A model generated the notes under the pieces. That model saw only the letters and a program-made list of their open reading frames with translations, did not search any database and was not told the DNA's origin. This document shows positions 59,522 through 64,000 of a stretch of DNA of 64,000 nucleotides, piece after piece. Each line of letters begins with the position of its first letter. Positions within the stretch are counted from its first letter, which is position 1. Made by a program: the position numbers and the translations under genes. Source of the stretch: an uncultured Clostridia bacterium (GTDB taxonomy: Bacteria; Bacillota; Clostridia; UMGS1810); contig CAKSFP010000004.1 in NCBI GenBank assembly GCA_934454585.1, forward strand, positions 83,052 through 147,051, given 5' to 3'.

Positions 59522-60226
59522 CTATCTTCTTCTGTATTCAATCAGTTTGTCGGGGAAGTTGACGGTCATGCCGCCGTCCACGCCGATATCGCAGGCCTTT
59601 TTCATGATGTCGGTATTGAATATTCCCCACGCGCGGCACTCCAGTCCGTTGTCGTGCAAGAGTTTGAGCGTTTCGGGTGTGATCGACTCCGCAATGGGGC
59701 ACGCCTGGAACGCTTTTATTTTCTTCATCTGTTCCATTACCCCGTCCGTAGTGTTTTCGTAAAGGTAGCCGAGACGATAGCCTTTGCCCGTGGCATACGC
59801 CGCCTCAAGCTCGGTGTAGATGAACGATGTGACGATGGTTTTGTCCTTCATGTCGTATTTATCGAGGAGTTCGAGCGCCTCTGCGGCAATGCCGTTATCC
59901 TTTAGTTCTATGGCAAATGTGAGGTCGCGGCATCCGATAAAACGCAAAAATTCCTCAAAGGTGATTATCTTATCCTTTCTGCCGTATTTTTCGTTATGGA
60001 CAAAGAATTTTGTCAGTTCGTCATAGGTGTAATCCTGAATTTTGCCGGGCTGACCCGTGGTGCGCTCCATGGTGGGGTCATGGAAGATGACCAGCACGCC
60101 GTCCTTGGTGCGCTGAATGTCGGTCTCCACGCCGTCCGCGCCCATGTCAATGCCGGCATAGAACGAGCTTAGTGTGTTCTCCGGCCAGTATTCGCTTGCG
60201 CCCCTGTGAGCATAGGTTATAAACAT
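59522..60226 (-). CDS. Glycerophosphodiester phosphodiesterase
   Basis: 234-residue GDPD TIM barrel. Catalytic HRGASEYWPENT (His-Arg, Glu-Asn) and GVETDIQRTKDGVLVIFHDPTMERTTG are intact. No signal peptide, so it is cytosolic (UgpQ type). Splits glycerophosphodiesters to glycerol 3-phosphate. It follows the GH106-like gene by 28 bases and may be cotranscribed. Confidence 0.92.
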   Translation of the reverse strand: MFITYAHRGASEYWPENTLSSFYAGIDMGADGVETDIQRTKDGVLVIFHDPTMERTTGQPGKIQDYTYDELTKFFVHNEKYGRKDKIITFEEFLRFIGCRDLTFAIELKDNGIAAEALELLDKYDMKDKTIVTSFIYTELEAAYATGKGYRLGYLYENTTDGVMEQMKKIKAFQACPIAESITPETLKLLHDNGLECRAWGIFNTDIMKKACDIGVDGGMTVNFPDKLIEYRRR

Positions 60227-60254
60227 TTTTCATTTCTCCTTTTGTGTGATTATA

Positions 60255-63200
60255 TTATCTCAAAAACAATGTCGGCTTTTTCAAAAGTCCGAAGTCGCGC
60301 AGATTGTACTCATACGACCAATTGTCGCCGCGGCTGCGCCAATACGCCGGACCGATATACACCCTCGGCTTGTCGGCGGACAGATTGTGCAGCGCACTGA
60401 ATGTGTTGTACCTGTTGCCGAAAACTTCAAATTCAATCGTATGTTTGCCGCCCGAGACATCACGCGCTGTCAGCTCATACGGTGCAAAAGCTATGTTTCC
60501 GATTGCCTTGCCGTCGAGCCTCACCTTGACAAAAGCACCGCGCCAATATGACGCAGTTATGCGCACATCGCTTTTTCCCTCAAGTTCAAACTCCGTGCGG
60601 TAAGTGACATTGCCGCCGTAGAAAGGATAGCCTTGGTTTGTGAGAGTGCCGTAATATGCCGCACCGCGCTTTTGTATAATGCGCACACGGTCGCCGACAC
60701 ATTCGCAGCCGAAATCACCGAGTACAAAACTATTCTCCAAATCGGTGCGCACGCCGAAAGGCACGCTTACTTCAAGCAGATTTTCGCCCCTTACTATTGG
60801 CGGCAGAGGGCGCGTTGCTATGTATTTGTCAACATAATATCCGTCCGCCTCCGCCGAGACTTCCACGCCATTCAGCCGTATGTCAGCTTTTGCGCCGTTC
60901 TCAAGCGCTATGCGTGCGCCCGTGCAGGCTATGTCGCTGTGCACAACAAATACCATCTTCACCGTGTGGTTCTCCGGTTCGTCCGCCACAGCCCATGGCT
61001 GCACAACCTTTGTCTCGCGCTTATCAAATCCGAGTTTTTCACGAATTGCGTTGTCCGCACGCAGCATCTCCTCGTCGGTGCAAATCAATTGACCGTCCAG
61101 ATAGAAATCCGCGCGGTCGAGCAGAAGCACATTAGGCTCTGACGGGATTATGTCAACCTGTGACGGCAGAATAATCTCGCGTTCAAACGGCGGTTCTGTG
61201 CTCTTGCCATGCGAATATTCCTCATCGGTCGGAGTCAGTTTTATCAGCAGCGAATCCGAATTGCAAAGGGCGAAATTCATCTTCGTCCTGCCGCCGCTCA
61301 CGGTGCAATCCGCCTTGAGCACCTCGCCGCAAAGAGTATCGTACACCTCGGGAATGTACATTCCGTCTGCTGTGACAGTGATTTCCCTCCGCTCGGTGAT
61401 GTGCGGCAGACGCGTCGGGTCTGCATGAGTGATGAAAAGCCAGTCGTACCCCTCGCAGCGCCTCCGCGTAAAGAGCAGATCGTCCGTCCGTGTGCCGTCC
61501 GCATTTTGTATGAGCACATCGGGGCGGATTTTCTCCAAAATCTCCGCCCTGCCGAAAGGTGTGCACTCCGCAATCTCACTCAATGCCGCGGCATCCGCAC
61601 TCACCTCGCCGCCGCTCATTGACGGCAGCTCTCCCATGATGATGAATCTGCCGCCTCTCTCGGCGAACTTCTTCAAAAAATCAATCGTGGTCGGGCGCAG
61701 AGTGATGCAGTCCGCTGCGATTATCGTGTCATATGTCAGAGCAGAGCAGCCCATGTCGGGTATGAGTGACTCGGCAATGTAGTCAAAATCAATTCCGCCG
61801 GTGAGCAATGTGCGGCAGAGTGCATGAAAGCGCTCGTCCATCTCCGCACAGTGCAAGCCGCTCTCCGCTTTGGACGCCGAGAGCATCCAGTATGTCTCGA
61901 CAGGATGAATCACGGCGGTGCGGCACACAGGCTCACCCTCGGACAGAGCGGCGCATACGCGCGCAAAATGATCTTCAAGATATTTGTACTCCGTGTGCCA
62001 CGGCGACTGATAGAAAATACTCGCCGGGTAATCTCGCTTGCCCTCGCCCTTCATAGTCTGCCACGCAAGGTGCGGCACACGCATCGTCACACCCAGGCAC
62101 ATCTGCCAGTCGCACTGATATTTGTGTCCGCGGAAATCAAAATCCCAGCCGGTGACACCGAACATCTCGGACATCATGCCGCTTTTGTCGAACTGCCGCA
62201 CCACGGAACGGCACTGCACCGCCGTGGTGAAACACGCGTCGTTAAAGAGCACATCTATGCCGGGAATCTGCATATCGCGATATGTGCGCATGGCGTCGCT
62301 GTGGGTAAGGCACATCTCCCACAGGCTGTCCTCACCGAGCACATGACCCGTGAGCGCCAAGCCGTGAGCGGCGCACCACTTGCCTATGTTGTCCGTAAAG
62401 GCGGCGCAGAAACGCTCGCTCACATGGCGGTGATAATCGTAGCGCGGCTTGAATCCTCCGTTGCCGCGCATGGTGAAGAACAGTTCCGGGAGTCTTTCGT
62501 TTATGTCATAGCCAAAAGTCTCGGCAAAAGTATCCGCAAAATCGAATGTCCATGCAAGGCGCGCCGTATTCTCGGAAAATCCGTTTTCAAGCGCCTCGCA
62601 GCGGATAGTCTGCGGCTCATCGGTGAAGATTGCCGGGATAACGCCGCCGAATTTGTCGGCAAAATTGCGCCGGTAAGCCTCATGTGTGATCTTTATAAAT
62701 TCGTCCATGGCTGCCTTGCTCAGAGTGTCCGTGTAGGACTGATAGTTGTAGCGCGGCTCGCCGCCCGGGGCAACTCGGATGAAGAAATATCGCTTGCCCT
62801 CGGCTTTCTCGGAACGGTCTATGCGGCGGTATGCCGTCATAAATCCGTCCGAATCCGTCTCAACTGAAAAAGCCGCGACAAACAAACAGCCTCCGTTCTC
62901 CGCCGCCTCGTCGGGGGTGGGGTAAGAATCGGCGCAGTCGTGCGCGGTCATCTGAAGATATTTTTGGCGAAACATTTTCGTTTTCGTCACAAAGCCGCCT
63001 GCCGCGCCGGAGGGCCACCTGTCCTCGTCATAGAGAAAAGCGTACATGCCGCAGCGCAGTGCTTCGGTGGCGCAGGTGCCGACAGCGTGCATGAAATCCG
63101 CACCAAGATAGGGAGTCTCCAGTCCCTGGCGCACATGCATATGAAATCCGCCGAATCCCATGTCGCGGAATACAGCGATTTGTTCGCGCAGTTCATCGTC

Positions 63201-63278
63201 ATCAAGACGGGAATTCCACGCCCAAAAAGGAAAGCCGCGATAGCGGTTCGGCGGATTTTTGAATGTGTCGTTTGTCAT
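60255..63278 (-). CDS. GH106-like glycoside hydrolase
   Basis: 1007 residues. N-terminal TIM-barrel part with FWAWNSRLDDDELREQIAVFRDMGFGGFHMHVRQGL and PAIFTDEPQ. A middle part contains DYIAESLIPD and TIIAADCITLRP, with beta-sandwich domains (about 760-1000) for sugar binding. The pattern resembles GH106 alpha-L-rhamnosidases and related large hydrolases. No signal peptide, so it likely acts on imported oligosaccharides. Substrate unproven. Start at 63278, with GGAGAA upstream. Confidence 0.75.
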   Translation of the reverse strand: MTNDTFKNPPNRYRGFPFWAWNSRLDDDELREQIAVFRDMGFGGFHMHVRQGLETPYLGADFMHAVGTCATEALRCGMYAFLYDEDRWPSGAAGGFVTKTKMFRQKYLQMTAHDCADSYPTPDEAAENGGCLFVAAFSVETDSDGFMTAYRRIDRSEKAEGKRYFFIRVAPGGEPRYNYQSYTDTLSKAAMDEFIKITHEAYRRNFADKFGGVIPAIFTDEPQTIRCEALENGFSENTARLAWTFDFADTFAETFGYDINERLPELFFTMRGNGGFKPRYDYHRHVSERFCAAFTDNIGKWCAAHGLALTGHVLGEDSLWEMCLTHSDAMRTYRDMQIPGIDVLFNDACFTTAVQCRSVVRQFDKSGMMSEMFGVTGWDFDFRGHKYQCDWQMCLGVTMRVPHLAWQTMKGEGKRDYPASIFYQSPWHTEYKYLEDHFARVCAALSEGEPVCRTAVIHPVETYWMLSASKAESGLHCAEMDERFHALCRTLLTGGIDFDYIAESLIPDMGCSALTYDTIIAADCITLRPTTIDFLKKFAERGGRFIIMGELPSMSGGEVSADAAALSEIAECTPFGRAEILEKIRPDVLIQNADGTRTDDLLFTRRRCEGYDWLFITHADPTRLPHITERREITVTADGMYIPEVYDTLCGEVLKADCTVSGGRTKMNFALCNSDSLLIKLTPTDEEYSHGKSTEPPFEREIILPSQVDIIPSEPNVLLLDRADFYLDGQLICTDEEMLRADNAIREKLGFDKRETKVVQPWAVADEPENHTVKMVFVVHSDIACTGARIALENGAKADIRLNGVEVSAEADGYYVDKYIATRPLPPIVRGENLLEVSVPFGVRTDLENSFVLGDFGCECVGDRVRIIQKRGAAYYGTLTNQGYPFYGGNVTYRTEFELEGKSDVRITASYWRGAFVKVRLDGKAIGNIAFAPYELTARDVSGGKHTIEFEVFGNRYNTFSALHNLSADKPRVYIGPAYWRSRGDNWSYEYNLRDFGLLKKPTLFLR

Positions 63279-63291
63279 GGTTGTTCTCCTT

Positions 63292-63314
63292 AATGCACCC
63301 GAATGGGTGCAAAT
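63292..63314. repeat. Short palindrome TGCACCC...GGGTGCA
   Basis: TGCACCCGAATGGGTGCA directly upstream of the GH106-like gene; relatives at 10578 and 30648. Confidence 0.6.
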
Positions 63315-63343
63315 TATGAAAATGAAAGACGAATGTTTTTTCT

Positions 63344-63682
63344 GTAGGGAACGGTCCGTGACCGTTCCCTGCGGATATTAACAAAAGAGCGCAATTATCA
63401 GACAGCGTAGGGGCAGGGCTCTGCTCTGCCCGTGTTTGGTTAATTCCGCGATTCCTAAAATCGGGCGGAGCAGAACCCCGCCCCTACGGATAATTGCCGC
63501 GTGTGCCCTGTAGGGGTCGATGACCTCATCGACCCGATAAGTTTGATGTTTCTTTGCGGAACGACACCCCTAAAATTATTTTTATTAAAAACAATAAAAT
63601 AATTTTCTTTGCGGAACGACGCATAGGTCGTTCCCGGGCAAGTGTTAATTTGCTCGGGCGACCACACAGGGTCGCCCCTACC
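63344..63682. repeat. Cluster of short palindromic repeats
   Basis: At least five related units in 340 bases: AGGGAACGGTCCGTGACCGT (63346), GTAGGGGCAGGGCTCTGCTC (63407), CGGGCGGAGCAGAACCCCGC (63462), GGGGTCGATGACCTCATCGA (63513), GGAACGACGCATAGGTCGTT (63613) and GGGCGACCACACAGGGTCGC (63656). Several begin or end with GTAGGGG / CCCCTAC. The 720 bases after the GH106-like gene hold no gene. Confidence 0.75.
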
Positions 63683-63707
63683 GCACAAACGCAGTTTCTG
63701 CTCATGG

Positions 63708-63800
63708 GCGAGGAGGTGTATATTTTATTTTGAGCGAGCGAGTTCTGCGCTACCGCACAGCTGCCTGAGCGAACCAAAATAAAATATATATCACCGAGCC
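63708..63800 (+). repeat. Hairpin repeat, class A
   Basis: Arms GGTGTATATTTTATTTTG and CAAAATAAAATATATATCACC; core AGCGAGCGAGTTCTGCGCTA...CAGCTGCCTGAGCGAAC. Nearly identical in core to the copy 200 bases further on. Confidence 0.9.
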
Positions 63801-63912
63801 GCCATACCGTTTCACATCGAGTGATGAGGTTTATGCATTATGTGTGTTTTTTGACCTCTTGCTGTCAGGTGCTCGAAAAAAAGCGTACAGAATGTGCAAA
63901 CGCTCTCCCATA

Positions 63913-64000
63913 AGCGAGGGGTATATATTTTATTTTGAGCGAGCGAGTTCTGCGCTACCGCACAGCTGCCTGAGCGAACCAAAATAAAATATATATCACC
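63913..64000 (+). repeat. Hairpin repeat, class A, at the window edge
   Basis: GCGAGGGGTATATATTTTAT onward, same core as 63708-63800, cut off by the end of the window just after the right arm. The copies lie in tandem in the same direction. Confidence 0.88.

Noticed and set aside
61824..62867. Long plus-strand open frame of 347 codons
   Set aside because: It lies wholly opposite the GH106-like gene and its translation shows no domain or start signal.
63344..63682. CRISPR array
   Set aside because: The palindromes differ from one another and have irregular spacing. There are no regular direct repeats and spacers, and no cas genes.
1..64000. tRNA or rRNA genes
   Set aside because: No cloverleaf-like sequence with a TTCGANTC-type arm and acceptor pairing, and no rRNA-like segment, was found in the gaps. 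GTTCGAGTC at 57997-58005 is part of the pyk leader hairpin.

Overview
The window looks like chromosomal DNA of a mid-GC, strictly anaerobic, endospore-forming Clostridia-type bacterium (phylum Bacillota). Support: an uninterrupted pro-sigma-K gene, a rubredoxin / rubrerythrin / reverse rubrerythrin / PerR cluster, short HisG with HisZ, S-layer-homology surface proteins, and the ylmE-sepF-ylmH-divIVA division cluster with Firmicutes neighbours. I could not place it to genus. No rRNA, tRNA, CRISPR, IS transposase or integrase was seen.

Layout. 1-3565: 3' part of a very large helicase protein, cut by the window edge. 3838-12490 (minus): a complete histidine operon, hisZ-G-D-C-B-H-A-F-IE-K, interrupted between genes by two palindromic repeat elements. 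12600-16916 (minus): a TPP-riboswitch-controlled thiamine salvage operon, thiM-thiE-HAD phosphatase-thiD-cytX. 17011-18914 (plus): sigK, then a rhodanese-TtcA fusion. 19133-20710: a DUF4143-type AAA ATPase between two 70-bp direct repeats. 20723-24906 (minus): HlyD-like protein, yggS, sepF, ylmH, divIVA. 24903-35664 (minus): mutS, mutL, miaA, ylbF-like, miaB, tex, rsuA-like. 35674-38202: a secreted phosphodiester-glycosidase protein with SLH repeats. 38913-43180 (plus): an isolated phage packaging/capsid cassette (scaffold-like, N4-gp56-type major capsid, small protein, TerS-like, TerL) with no portal, tail, lysis or integrase gene. 43451-45743: a small lipoprotein and the oxidative-stress cluster. 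45816-50336 (minus): a CrtO-like membrane protein and an ECF sigma / anti-sigma / YcdB-SLH unit. 50592-53063: an orphan PglX-like adenine methyltransferase. 53258-57826 (minus): spermidine/putrescine ABC transporter potABCD and its likely XRE-cupin regulator. 57926-59470 (plus): pyk. 59522-63278 (minus): a glycerophosphodiester phosphodiesterase and a GH106-like glycosidase. 63279-64000: repeats only.

The most unusual feature is a superfamily of long hairpin repeats, at least 14 copies or parts, in three stem classes (here A, B, C). They share a related core (GCGAG-[A/T]TC ... GTC-GAGC) but carry different AT-rich stems. Both arms of a given copy change together, and class B hairpins are nested inside class A stems in compound elements of about 200 bp. 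They sit inside operons, in a 5' leader, and across the -35 box of the potA promoter. A second set of short palindromes (GGTCGATGAGGTCATCGACC and similar) also shows paired arm changes. No gene here obviously mobilises either family.

How the genes work together: the biosynthetic blocks give full histidine synthesis but only salvage of thiamine moieties (no thiC or thiG seen here). The DNA and tRNA maintenance genes form a typical Firmicutes housekeeping run. The redox cluster under PerR handles oxygen and peroxide in an anaerobe. The two SLH proteins and the GH106-like enzyme point to a Gram-positive surface lifestyle with glycan use.
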